From Rhodospirillaceae bacterium UBA4468 (lineage in GTDB: Bacteria > Pseudomonadota > Alphaproteobacteria > Rhodospirillales > Casp-alpha2), in assembly GCA_002389385.1 (NCBI GenBank), contig DGOK01000007.1, positions 1 through 24,830 on the forward strand: a DNA stretch of 24,830 nucleotides, given 5' to 3'. Of this stretch, positions 1 through 7,693 are shown piece by piece; positions within the stretch are counted from its first letter, which is position 1; the number at the start of each line of letters is the position of its first letter. Below the pieces are notes generated by a model. That model had not been told where the DNA came from. It saw nothing but the letters and a program-made list of their open reading frames with translations, and searched no databases. The translations under genes and the position numbers were made by a program.

Positions 1-16
1 TTGATTAAGGCTTAAG

Positions 17-1348
17 ATGTTATTTTCAGCTCTTCAAGAACAAACAGTTGTCTTAGGTTGGGATTTTTATTTCCCCGTTCTCTTATTCGTCGTGCTTTGT
101 GCGTTCGCGGTGCCTATTTGGGCCTCGGTTGGCGCAGCTGCGATTTCAATGCTTGTACTGTCCGGTTCACTTCCATTGTCTTTGGTTGGGGAATCCCTGT
201 TTGACGGTATCGATGCTTTTGCCCTTACGGCCGTACCGCTCTTTATTCTAACGGGAGATGTGCTTGTTCGCTCAGGGCTCAGTCGAAAATTCCTGAATGT
301 TGCCGAAGCCCTTACATGTTGGACAAAAGGTGGTTTCGGTTCTGCAACAGTCCTTGTGTGTGGCATGTTCTCAGCGATCTCTGGGTCCGATGCTGCGGGT
401 GCCGCGGCCGTTGGGCGCATGACCATCGATCGTCTGGTTGAGTCAGGTTATCCGCGACCTTATGCATGTGCATTGGTCGCATCGGGTGCCTGTACGGGTG
501 TTTTGATCCCACCATCGATTGCTTACATCATCATTGGACTGGTTCTAGGAATATCCGCGTCGACACTATTTATCGCCGCCGTTATTCCAGGCGTCGCGAT
601 CTTGGTTGCGATCTTGATTACAAACCTGGTCATGAACCGCATTTATTCCTACGAAGGTGGCGGTCAAATGAGCATGAGCGAATGGTCCAACAATCTGTGG
701 GCAGCGGTCTCAGATGGCTGGTACGCTTTTCTTGTACCGGGGATTATTTTCTATGGTATTTTTTCAGGCCGTCTCACACCGACAGAAGCAGGCGCGACAG
801 CCGTTATTGTGACGCTCATCTTAGGCTTTATTCTAAAGACGATAAAATTTTCAGATTTCCCTGCGATGCTTATTAGTTCTGCGAAGGTCAACGGTGTTAT
901 TCTTCCAATTATCGCCTTCTCGCTCCCACTCGCTCAAGCACTCGCCATCATGGGTGTACCCCAGGGCTTTGTTTCCTCTGTCTCCTCGTTAACGGATGAC
1001 CCTTATATGCTGACGTTGATTATGATTGGTATTTTAATTGCGGCTGGCTGTGTCATGGAAACAACGCCAAATATTGTGATCATGGCACCGATCCTAAAGC
1101 CACTGGCTGATTCTATCGGCATGCATGAAATCCAGTTTTGCATCATGATGATTACGGCATTGGGCGTCGGCTTCATTACGCCACCATTGGGGTTAAACTT
1201 GTTCGTTGTATCAGGTATAACCGGGGAGTCGGTTCTTCGGATCGCCTCTCGTGTTGGTCCCTTTATTTTCTTCATGCTTTTCGTCACGTTACTCATCGGG
1301 TTCTTCCCGGAGATTTCGCTGTCGATGCTACCTGATAATCTAAGATAG
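17..1348 (+). CDS. TRAP transporter large permease (DctM family)
   Basis: This is the large membrane subunit of a tripartite ATP-independent periplasmic transporter. It imports organic acids with a cation gradient, together with a small membrane subunit and a periplasmic binding protein. The 443-residue product is almost entirely hydrophobic segments. It carries family hallmarks such as the GSDAAGAAAVGRM stretch near residue 125, the ACTGVLIPPSIAYIIIG stretch near residue 160 and a late FITPPLGLNLFV segment. An AAGG at 7-10 precedes the ATG by six bases. The 16 bases before it probably hold the end of the small-subunit gene: frame 1 reads LIKA and then stops at 13-15, but this is too short to prove. 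The stop lies nine bases before the HpsN-like gene, so the two are probably co-transcribed. The substrate is inferred from that neighbour to be DHPS; the permease itself does not show it. Confidence 0.93.
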   Translation: MLFSALQEQTVVLGWDFYFPVLLFVVLCAFAVPIWASVGAAAISMLVLSGSLPLSLVGESLFDGIDAFALTAVPLFILTGDVLVRSGLSRKFLNVAEALTCWTKGGFGSATVLVCGMFSAISGSDAAGAAAVGRMTIDRLVESGYPRPYACALVASGACTGVLIPPSIAYIIIGLVLGISASTLFIAAVIPGVAILVAILITNLVMNRIYSYEGGGQMSMSEWSNNLWAAVSDGWYAFLVPGIIFYGIFSGRLTPTEAGATAVIVTLILGFILKTIKFSDFPAMLISSAKVNGVILPIIAFSLPLAQALAIMGVPQGFVSSVSSLTDDPYMLTLIMIGILIAAGCVMETTPNIVIMAPILKPLADSIGMHEIQFCIMMITALGVGFITPPLGLNLFVVSGITGESVLRIASRVGPFIFFMLFVTLLIGFFPEISLSMLPDNLR

Positions 1349-1357
1349 GAATATTCT

Positions 1358-2665
1358 ATGCCACGTAAATATTTAAAAAAGGCAACATTAACTGCCAAGT
1401 CAGATGCGACGGATGTCCATGATATTGTTATGGACATGCTGACCAAAATTGAAGCTGGAGGCGATGAAACAGCAATTGAATACGCCATGAAGTTAGACAA
1501 ATACGATGGCCCTATTCTGCTGAATGAAGAACAGATTGCCGCCGCTGCCGCAAAGGTGCCACAGAAGCTAAAAGACGATATCGCCTTTGCTCATGACAAC
1601 GTGCGCCGGTTTGCAGAAACCCAAAAAGGTACGATGCAAGATGTTGAACTCGAGATTGTCCCTGGCCTGATTGCTGGGCAAAAAGCGATCCCGTGCCAAG
1701 CTGCGGGCTGCTATGTTCCGGGTGGACGCTACAGCCACATTGCTAGCGCAATCATGACCGTAACGACGGCCAAGGTTGCAGGCTGCAAGCATATTACGGC
1801 GTGCTCACCACCTCGTCCAAACGAAGGGGTTGCACCGGCCATTATTTATACAGCGGACCTTTGTGGCGCAGATAAAATATTGTCGATGGGTGGCGTTCAA
1901 GGCGTTGCAGCGATGACGTTTGGACTCTTCGGATTACCTAAATCGGATATTCTTGTGGGTCCAGGCAATCAGTTTGTCGCCGAGGCAAAGCGCATCCTGT
2001 TTGGGCGCGTTGGTATCGACATGATTGCAGGACCAACGGATAGTCTGATTTTAGCAGATAAAACAGCTGACCCGTTCATGGTCGCAACGGATTTGGTTGG
2101 ACAAGCCGAGCATGGATACAACTCACCGGTATGGCTTGTCACCGATGACCAGCAGCTTGCCGAAAAAGTCATGGAAATCGTTCCAGGATTAATTGAGGAC
2201 TTACCTAAATTAAACCGGGACAATGCATTCGCCGCCTGGAGAGATTACGCCGAGGTGATTATTTGTGATACCCGTGAAGTAATGGCGGCAACCTCAGATG
2301 AATATGCACCAGAGCATTTGACGGTGCAGGCCGAAGATCTCGACTGGTGGCTCAGCCGCCTGGAATGTTACGGGTCCCTCTTCTTGGGCGAAGAAACAAC
2401 AGTGGCGTTTGGCGACAAAGCGTCGGGCACAAACCACGTACTCCCAACATCTCAATCGGCGAAATACACGGGTGGCCTTTCGGTCCACAAGTATATGAAG
2501 ATTGTCACTTGGCAACGCGCAACACGTGATGGATCAAAGCCGATTGCAGAGGCAACGGCGAGAATTTCGAGACTAGAAGGGATGGAAGGTCACGCACGAT
2601 CTGCAGATGCACGACTTTATAAATACTTCCCAGATGAAAAGTTTGATTTAACAGCGGGGGATTAA
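1358..2665 (+). CDS. hpsN: HpsN-like sulfopropanediol 3-dehydrogenase (histidinol dehydrogenase superfamily)
   Basis: HpsN oxidises (R)-2,3-dihydroxypropane-1-sulfonate to (R)-sulfolactate with NAD+ in the cytoplasm. The 435-residue product has the HisD fold signatures. The residues matching the HisD zinc ligands and catalytic pair are present: Q249 and H252 (QAEHGYNSP), E319 and H320 (APEHL), D353 (GDKASGTNHVLPT) and H412 (EGHARSADAR). Several stretches fit HpsN better than true histidinol dehydrogenase. The clearest are CYVPGGRYSHIASAIM near residue 110, GPTDSLILAD near residue 228 and the C-terminal EGHARSADAR. No histidine-biosynthesis gene is nearby, and a TRAP permease sits directly upstream, as in known DHPS loci. 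The family is secure; DHPS as substrate is a strong inference. A related sulfonate or amino-alcohol substrate is possible. Confidence 0.85.
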   Translation: MPRKYLKKATLTAKSDATDVHDIVMDMLTKIEAGGDETAIEYAMKLDKYDGPILLNEEQIAAAAAKVPQKLKDDIAFAHDNVRRFAETQKGTMQDVELEIVPGLIAGQKAIPCQAAGCYVPGGRYSHIASAIMTVTTAKVAGCKHITACSPPRPNEGVAPAIIYTADLCGADKILSMGGVQGVAAMTFGLFGLPKSDILVGPGNQFVAEAKRILFGRVGIDMIAGPTDSLILADKTADPFMVATDLVGQAEHGYNSPVWLVTDDQQLAEKVMEIVPGLIEDLPKLNRDNAFAAWRDYAEVIICDTREVMAATSDEYAPEHLTVQAEDLDWWLSRLECYGSLFLGEETTVAFGDKASGTNHVLPTSQSAKYTGGLSVHKYMKIVTWQRATRDGSKPIAEATARISRLEGMEGHARSADARLYKYFPDEKFDLTAGD

Positions 2666-2709
2666 AGCGAAACGATTAATTTTCATATACCCGTTTCAAG
2701 AACGTCGAT

Positions 2710-2737
2710 GTGCTGGGTATGCTTTTGATACCAGCAC
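2710..2737. other. Imperfect inverted repeat after hpsN
   Basis: GTGCTGG-G-TAT pairs with ATACCAGCAC around a seven-base loop. This gives a ten-base-pair stem with one bulged G. It is the only clear structure in the 158 bases between the HpsN-like gene and the stress-protein gene. No T-run follows on either strand, so it is not a typical intrinsic terminator. It could act as an mRNA end-stabilising hairpin or be chance. Confidence 0.35.
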
Positions 2738-2823
2738 ACGGCGGGATTGAAAAAACGTATGCGGATATACAAATTGGTTTTCTCTTTTTACAGACGTAAG
2801 CCTGCTACTTTGGAGGAACGACT

Positions 2824-3228
2824 ATGTATCAAAAAATAATTTTAGCTTTATCTCTTGAACACGGCATCTCAGAAAAAGCGATTGAAGTGGCGCGGGTCAT
2901 GAAAAGTGACGGTGGCGAGATTATCGCAATCCATGTGTATGAGCCGCTTCAAGGTTCTGCGAGTGCTTTTGTTTCTGCAGAAGCTGTCGCTGATTCGCTT
3001 CAGCATGCAAAAGACGCGCTTGCTAAACGTGTTGCTGACCAGCCCGATGTATCATCTGAACTTATTAAAGGTCATTCAGGTCGAGCTATAACCGACTATG
3101 CTGCGAAAATTGGTGCTGACTGCATCATCATTGGATCGCATAAGCCTGGATTGCGAGATTTCCTTCTGGGCTCAACATCGGCACGGGTCGTGAGACATGC
3201 GCCGTGCTCGGTTCATGTTCTTCGCTAA
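2824..3228 (+). CDS. Universal stress protein (UspA family)
   Basis: This 134-residue product is a single-domain cytoplasmic universal stress protein of the usual length. It opens with a hydrophobic first strand (KIILALSLEHG). It ends with the nucleotide-binding glycine-rich stretch IIIGSHKPGLRDFLLGSTS followed by ARVVRHAPCSVHVLR, typical of ATP-binding members. A strong GGAGG lies a few bases before the ATG. The gene is 158 bases downstream of the HpsN-like gene, in the same direction. Some TRAP loci carry such a protein; TeaD of the Halomonas ectoine transporter modulates uptake. A role in regulating the TRAP system here is therefore possible but unproven, and it could equally be an independent stress gene. 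Confidence 0.9.
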   Translation: MYQKIILALSLEHGISEKAIEVARVMKSDGGEIIAIHVYEPLQGSASAFVSAEAVADSLQHAKDALAKRVADQPDVSSELIKGHSGRAITDYAAKIGADCIIIGSHKPGLRDFLLGSTSARVVRHAPCSVHVLR

Positions 3229-3311
3229 TCCACGTTCGTTGTCTGTGCCGTTGACTTGAAATCGAGTTGCTTCGATGATGATCGGCGTATCTTGATGAGG
3301 AACTGCACCGT

Positions 3312-3980
3312 ATGTCCCAACCAGCGATAAAAACCGACTCACAGTATCTTTTTGATTCGAACGAAAAACCTGCACTGCCATTATTTGACGTACCTTTGAT
3401 TGAAGCGACCGATGCTTCGGTTAAAGACTACGGCTATATGGTCGACAACGCAGACGATTGTGATATCGAAATCGTCCGTTGGCCAGCGGCGGGTTGGCGC
3501 CCTGTTGATGAAGATTCTGGCGATGAAGGCGGCTTTGTCGAAGGAACGTTCAGTGGTGAATGGACCGGCGATATCTTGATGGGTAAGAACGATGCTGTTG
3601 CTGGGCATTACGTTTTGGGCTGGTCGGTCTCGCCAGACCGCGCATCATCTGATGAAGAAACAGTACCGCGTGATCAGGTTCTGTTATGGCATATGAATTA
3701 TCACCCTGATGGCGGACAGCTATTTTTTCCATTGGATAAAAAACCGTTTGTTGTGCCGGTTGCGTTGCCTGGTGATGATTTCGCACCTGAGAAGGTTGTC
3801 GCGTTTTGGTGTGATGGCAGCCGAGGGCTCTACATTCATCCAAATATCTGGCATGAGGGTATTTTTCCCGTTGAAGACAAGCAGCGATTTATGGATCGTC
3901 AGGGCCGGGTGCACGCCCGTGTCAGCTGTAACGTTGGCGAAGAGTTCGGGGTGTATCTGTCGGTACCGCTGAAACGTTAA
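3312..3980 (+). CDS. Ureidoglycolate lyase family cupin protein
   Basis: The 222-residue product resembles alphaproteobacterial proteins annotated as ureidoglycolate lyase (AllA-related, cupin fold). The characterised enzyme splits ureidoglycolate into glyoxylate and urea in purine (allantoin) breakdown. Visible family features are LLWHMNYHPDGGQLFFP near residue 125, FVVPVALPGDD near residue 145 and GLYIHPNIWHEGIFPV near residue 175; the histidines of the last are candidate metal ligands. It is longer than classical AllA (about 160 residues), with an extra acidic N-terminal part. A GAGGAA lies about ten bases before the ATG. No other allantoin gene is in the window, so the substrate is uncertain and a sugar-acid or other cupin role remains open. 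Confidence 0.75.
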   Translation: MSQPAIKTDSQYLFDSNEKPALPLFDVPLIEATDASVKDYGYMVDNADDCDIEIVRWPAAGWRPVDEDSGDEGGFVEGTFSGEWTGDILMGKNDAVAGHYVLGWSVSPDRASSDEETVPRDQVLLWHMNYHPDGGQLFFPLDKKPFVVPVALPGDDFAPEKVVAFWCDGSRGLYIHPNIWHEGIFPVEDKQRFMDRQGRVHARVSCNVGEEFGVYLSVPLKR

Positions 3981-4043
3981 ACCAAAACTGAAATGAATAT
4001 TTCATTCACGAACGTAGCTTTGCAAAAATAATATAAGCTAGAT

Positions 4044-4706
4044 TTAAATACCTAGCATCGGTTGAACAATACGCGCGGCTAAACTGCGAAATCTAAGTGG
4101 CGCATCCGTAATTGCCAGACAGACGCAGTCTTTATCTTTGCCGGCACAAGGATGGTGCCCAAGTGTTTCGTCAGCCTCTTGTAGGTCGCCTCGTTTGTAG
4201 GTGCCTGTGGCATCACTAAATTCGCCCGACAAAATCAGTGTTAGTTCCAATCCACGGTGCGTGTGTTCTGGCACAGGCTTTCCTGCAGGGATTCTCAATA
4301 GGCGCGCTGTCACATCTTTTTCCTGGGTTTGAATCAATGACTGAAAAGCACCCATACCTAAACGTTGCCATTTAAGGTCAGCTAAATCTTTTCCGAGGTA
4401 ACTGAGAAGTGGTTGTGGAAGTATATGAGATTTAGATAGCTGAAGTGTCGGAAGACCAGTTTTATTCTGAGCGTCATCACTGACATCGATACGCGCCATC
4501 ATGCGTGCAGCAGCATCGCCGCTCATTTCAGCAGGTGAAATATTCTCCAGTAGATCGCCGCCCATGGCTTCAAGAACATCTACGGTGCGACGGCAAGTCG
4601 GGCAAAGGGCCAAATGTGTTGCGATGCCGAGACTCCACGTCTCGCCAAGGGTGCCAGAAACATAATCAAGAAGCAGTGCTTCACTAGGATGATGATTGAC
4701 GTTCAT
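4044..4706 (-). CDS. chrR: ChrR-type zinc anti-sigma factor
   Basis: ChrR binds and silences the group IV sigma factor RpoE, and releases it when singlet oxygen forms. The 220-residue product has both ChrR domains. The N-terminal zinc anti-sigma domain has H6, H31, C35 and C38 (HLALCPTC), the same positions as the zinc ligands known in the Rhodobacter sphaeroides protein. The C-terminal cupin domain has H148, H150 and E154 (PEHTHRGLE) and H184, matching its second zinc site, which is needed for the singlet-oxygen response. Its ATG overlaps the rpoE stop by four bases (ATGA), so the pair is translationally coupled. All key residues are present, so it should be functional. Confidence 0.95.
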   Translation of the reverse strand: MNVNHHPSEALLLDYVSGTLGETWSLGIATHLALCPTCRRTVDVLEAMGGDLLENISPAEMSGDAAARMMARIDVSDDAQNKTGLPTLQLSKSHILPQPLLSYLGKDLADLKWQRLGMGAFQSLIQTQEKDVTARLLRIPAGKPVPEHTHRGLELTLILSGEFSDATGTYKRGDLQEADETLGHHPCAGKDKDCVCLAITDAPLRFRSLAARIVQPMLGI

Positions 4707-5275
4707 CTAAGGTCTCCTAATTCGGTCCGAATGCGTCTCAAGGCGAGACGAATACGCGATTTTACAGTACCAAGCGGCACGTTGAGTTCTACGGCCACTT
4801 CGTTGTGTGTTTTATCTTCAAAATAAGCGAGTTGCAGGACCCGTTGTTGGTCTTCAGGTAACAAAGTTATCGATTTTTTTAATTGATCAGCTTCTTGATC
4901 GAACGCAATTTTATCATATGCCATGGGGTCAGGATCAGGCGTCATCGACGGATCATTCATGTCAGGCTCGGGCCGATTCATTTTGCGTAATAGATCAATC
5001 CGCATGTTTCGAGCGATTGTATAGATCCAGGTCGATGCAGACGCTTTTTTGGAATCAAATTGGCCAGATTTGTGCCAAATTTTGACCATCGTTTCCTGAA
5101 CCACCTCTTCGGCGAGTTGAGGGTCGCTGCCTTGACGCATGACAAAAGATTTCAGCCGAGGCCCAAAATAGTCGAAAATTTCGGCAAAAGCGGCGCGATC
5201 ACGATGATCGGCAACTTTGCGTATATGAGCGGCCATTTGCTCGGCAATGCTACTTTGGTTGTCGCGTTCAGTCAT
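4703..5275 (-). CDS. rpoE: RpoE-type ECF sigma factor (ChrR partner, singlet-oxygen response)
   Basis: This sigma factor directs RNA polymerase to singlet-oxygen response promoters when ChrR lets it go. From the ATG at 5275 (MTERDNQSS) it has 190 residues, normal for the family. Region 2 is visible around DPQLAEEVVQETMVKIW and the WIYTIARNMRIDLLRK segment. Region 4 holds LPEDQQRVLQLAYFEDKTHNEVA and a helix-turn-helix VPLGTVKSRIRLALRRI. The frame stays open upstream to a TTG at 5434 and an ATG at 5407. That 44-53 residue extension looks unlike sigma-factor sequence, and AGGATC precedes the 5275 start, so I chose the shorter form. The ATG at 5407 has AAGGGG immediately upstream and cannot be fully excluded. 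The gene is co-transcribed with chrR and divergent from the lipid operon. Confidence 0.93.
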   Translation of the reverse strand: MTERDNQSSIAEQMAAHIRKVADHRDRAAFAEIFDYFGPRLKSFVMRQGSDPQLAEEVVQETMVKIWHKSGQFDSKKASASTWIYTIARNMRIDLLRKMNRPEPDMNDPSMTPDPDPMAYDKIAFDQEADQLKKSITLLPEDQQRVLQLAYFEDKTHNEVAVELNVPLGTVKSRIRLALRRIRTELGDLR

Positions 5276-5412
5276 TGATCCTGGGGTCCTGGCGATAGCC
5301 GGTGACGAACGCTGAGCAACAGGTTTCTGCGCCACAAGTGCAGAAGACAAAAACACTGCTTGCCCTGAAGACAAATCTGGCTCGAACGTTTGAAATATTG
5401 CATTCATACCCC

Positions 5413-5441
5413 TTGATACGATTTTTGCGCCCAACAGATCA
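5413..5441 (-). promoter_or_regulatory. Candidate RpoE-dependent promoter of rpoE-chrR
   Basis: On the minus strand TGATCT (5436-5441) is followed after 17 bases by TATCAA (5413-5418). This is a five-of-six match to the TGATCC -35 element of the RpoE/ChrR family, with a weak -10. It would place the start of transcription roughly 130 bases before the chosen rpoE ATG. Autoregulation is known for this sigma factor in Rhodobacter. The match is modest. Confidence 0.4.
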
Positions 5442-5469
5442 CTGGATCTAATAATAATTTTTCCAGAGG

Positions 5470-5498
5470 TGAACCATGTTGAAATCGCTCCGTAAACT
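5470..5498 (+). promoter_or_regulatory. Candidate RpoE-dependent promoter of the lipid operon
   Basis: TGAACC (5470-5475), 17 bases, then TAAACT (5493-5498) resembles the TGATCC / TA-rich -10 arrangement of RpoE/ChrR promoters, with one mismatch in the -35. Transcription would begin near 5505, about 40 bases before the oxidoreductase start codon. This is the right place and direction, but the element is imperfect. Confidence 0.4.
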
Positions 5499-5546
5499 AG
5501 TTATTACATTGAAGTCATTAATTTAAATCTACAGAAGAACTTAATT

Positions 5547-6896
5547 TTGAACAAACAATCCTCGCCAGAAAACCGGTTGAAAATCGCGATTGTCGGGACG
5601 GGTGTCGCGGGGATGTCGGCGGCTTGGCTGTTAAACACGTATCATGACATCACGGTCTACGAGAAAAACGATAGGATCGGTGGACATTCCAATACGGTAC
5701 ATGTGCGTTTGGGTGATAAATTAACGCCGGTAGACACTGGTTTCATCGTCTATAATGAACCCAGCTATCCCAATCTGACGGCGCTTTTTGATCATTTGGG
5801 CGTGCCGACAAAGCACAGTGATATGTCTTTCGCGGCATCACTCGGTGGCGGGAACTTCGAATATTCCGGGACGGATTTAAACGGATACTTGGGGCAGCGC
5901 AGGAACGTTCTGCGTCCGAGATTCTGGCGTATGACGGCTCATTTACTACGGTTTTATAAAGAAGCCGAAAAGTACATAGGTGACCCACGCGCAGACGATA
6001 TGTCTCTTGGGGCGTATCTTGCTGAGCATAATTACCGGCCGAGCTTTCTGAAAGACCATCTGATGCCTATGGGCGCCGCGATTTGGTCAACAACGGCGGC
6101 CGAAATGGCTGCGTATCCAGCGCGCGCCTTCTTTCGGTTTTTTGAGAGCCACGGCTTGCTCCTTCTTACCGATCGTCCGCCCTGGCGCACTGTAGATGGC
6201 GGAAGCCGTGCCTACGTTGAGCGATTGGCGGCCCCTTACCGCGACAAGGTTCGTTATCACGGCGTGCGGTCCATTAAACGATTTACAGATCACGTCATTA
6301 TCGAGGACGAGAGTGGCGCAACAGCGGCCTATGACCATGTGGTGATCGCAGGTCATGCTGATGAAGCCTATGGCATGCTGAGCGACCCGGACGAGTTGGA
6401 AACATCGCTGTTGAGTTCGTGGACATATACGGCAAATCGAGCCGTGCTTCATTCTGATGTATCGTTAATGCCAAAGCGTAAACGTGTCTGGTCCAGCTGG
6501 AACTTTATCGAAGGTCAGACAGGCGCCGAAGATGAGCCCTTGTGTGTAACCTATTGGATGAACTTGTTGCAATCTCTTGATTCAAGTGCGCCGGTCTTTG
6601 TCACACTCAATCCCGTGCATGAACCGAAACTCGGTAAAGTGTTCGAAGAATTCCACTATACGCATCCGTTCTTTGATCAAACGGCGCTCGCATCGCAACG
6701 CAAGCTTTGGCAACTCCAGGGGCGAAATCGCACATGGTTTTGTGGCAGCTACTTTGGCTATGGATTTCATGAAGACGCGTTGCAATCGGGCCTTGCCGTT
6801 GGTGAGCAGCTTGGCGGCGTAAAAAGGCCTTGGTCGGTTGCGGATGAGAATGGCAGAATTCACGTGACGGCAAAAACCGAAGGCGTGGCGGCATGA
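5547..6896 (+). CDS. FAD-dependent oxidoreductase (amine-oxidase/desaturase-like)
   Basis: The 449-residue flavoprotein begins with a Rossmann FAD motif, IAIVGTGVAGMSAAW (GTGVAG at 17-22). It continues with VYEKNDRIGGHSNTV, and a second conserved block, PVDTGFIVYNEPSYPNL, lies near residue 66. Homologues lie beside cyclopropane-synthase-like and DUF1365 genes in many bacteria, including ChrR regulons. They probably act on membrane fatty acyl chains; one member type is linked to furan fatty acid synthesis. The start is a TTG with AGAAG about nine bases upstream. The first in-frame ATG falls after the FAD motif, so a rare start is required. It overlaps the DUF1365 gene by four bases (ATGA). The exact reaction cannot be read from the sequence. 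Confidence 0.88.
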   Translation: MNKQSSPENRLKIAIVGTGVAGMSAAWLLNTYHDITVYEKNDRIGGHSNTVHVRLGDKLTPVDTGFIVYNEPSYPNLTALFDHLGVPTKHSDMSFAASLGGGNFEYSGTDLNGYLGQRRNVLRPRFWRMTAHLLRFYKEAEKYIGDPRADDMSLGAYLAEHNYRPSFLKDHLMPMGAAIWSTTAAEMAAYPARAFFRFFESHGLLLLTDRPPWRTVDGGSRAYVERLAAPYRDKVRYHGVRSIKRFTDHVIIEDESGATAAYDHVVIAGHADEAYGMLSDPDELETSLLSSWTYTANRAVLHSDVSLMPKRKRVWSSWNFIEGQTGAEDEPLCVTYWMNLLQSLDSSAPVFVTLNPVHEPKLGKVFEEFHYTHPFFDQTALASQRKLWQLQGRNRTWFCGSYFGYGFHEDALQSGLAVGEQLGGVKRPWSVADENGRIHVTAKTEGVAA

Positions 6897-7687
6897 GCGA
6901 ATTTAAATCTGGATTGTATGAAGGCAGCGTTATTCACAATCGGCTGCGCCCAAAACGGCATCGATTAAGCTATAACGTGTTTTCTATTCTCATCGATCTG
7001 GACGAACTCACAGGCCTCGATAAGCAGTTTAAAGTGTTCGGCTATAATCGTTGGGCACCGCTATCGTTTTATGATCGTGATCATGGCGAGATGGAAAACC
7101 AGCCATTACGCCCCTGGGTCGAGGATCGGCTGCGGGACGCAGGTCACGAGCCTGACGGCGGTCCGATCCGCGTGCTCTGCTATCCAAGAATTTTTGGCTA
7201 TGTGTTCAATCCAATCAGCGTATTCTTTTGTTACCGGCAAGACGGCGAACTCTCCACGATCCTTTATGAAGTCTGCAACACGTATAATGAACGCCATACG
7301 TATGTCATGGCCGTCGCACCTGATTCTGGAAAAATTATCCGCCAAAAGTGCGCCAAGGCGCTTTATGTATCGCCGTTCATCGAGACGACAGGTGAGTATG
7401 TGTTCCGCATCAAACCGCCTGCTGATGACGTGACGGTTGTCGTGCGTCAGGACGATGCTGACGGTCCTTTGCTTACGGCATGGTTTAGCGGAGACAGAGA
7501 ACCACTCAGCAACAAATCCTTGGCACGGACGTTCGTGCGGTTTCCACTGATGACGCTTAAGATCATGGGTGGCATCCACTGGGAAGCGTTGAAATTGTGG
7601 CGAAAAGGCCTCCGTGTATTTAAGCATCAGCCGGTCGAAAACAACATTGCCTTCAGCGTCGGCGCTGAACACACTATGAAGAAATAG
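6893..7687 (+). CDS. DUF1365 family protein
   Basis: This 264-residue protein shows DUF1365 hallmarks: LRPKRHRLSYNVFSILIDLDEL near residue 20, RVLCYPRIFGYVFNPISVFFCY near residue 95 and LYEVCNTYNERHTYV near residue 124. The long runs here are paraphrased by position where they exceed a short motif. There is no predicted signal peptide. The biochemical function of the family is not established. It is almost always encoded next to the FAD oxidoreductase and the cyclopropane-synthase-like methyltransferase, so a supporting role in fatty acyl modification is likely. It overlaps the oxidoreductase by ATGA and lies six bases before the methyltransferase, consistent with one operon. Confidence 0.9.
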   Translation: MSEFKSGLYEGSVIHNRLRPKRHRLSYNVFSILIDLDELTGLDKQFKVFGYNRWAPLSFYDRDHGEMENQPLRPWVEDRLRDAGHEPDGGPIRVLCYPRIFGYVFNPISVFFCYRQDGELSTILYEVCNTYNERHTYVMAVAPDSGKIIRQKCAKALYVSPFIETTGEYVFRIKPPADDVTVVVRQDDADGPLLTAWFSGDREPLSNKSLARTFVRFPLMTLKIMGGIHWEALKLWRKGLRVFKHQPVENNIAFSVGAEHTMKK

Positions 7688-7693
7688 ACGAAT

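Noticed and set aside
1003..1500. Long minus-strand frame opposite the TRAP and hpsN genes
   Set aside because: It has no recognisable domain and lies entirely opposite two confident genes, so it is a shadow frame.
1358..2665. Annotation as histidinol dehydrogenase (HisD) of histidine biosynthesis
   Set aside because: The superfamily fits, but the local motifs and the TRAP permease neighbour point to HpsN, and no other his gene is present.
2710..2737. Intrinsic transcription terminator
   Set aside because: The stem is good but no run of T follows on either strand.
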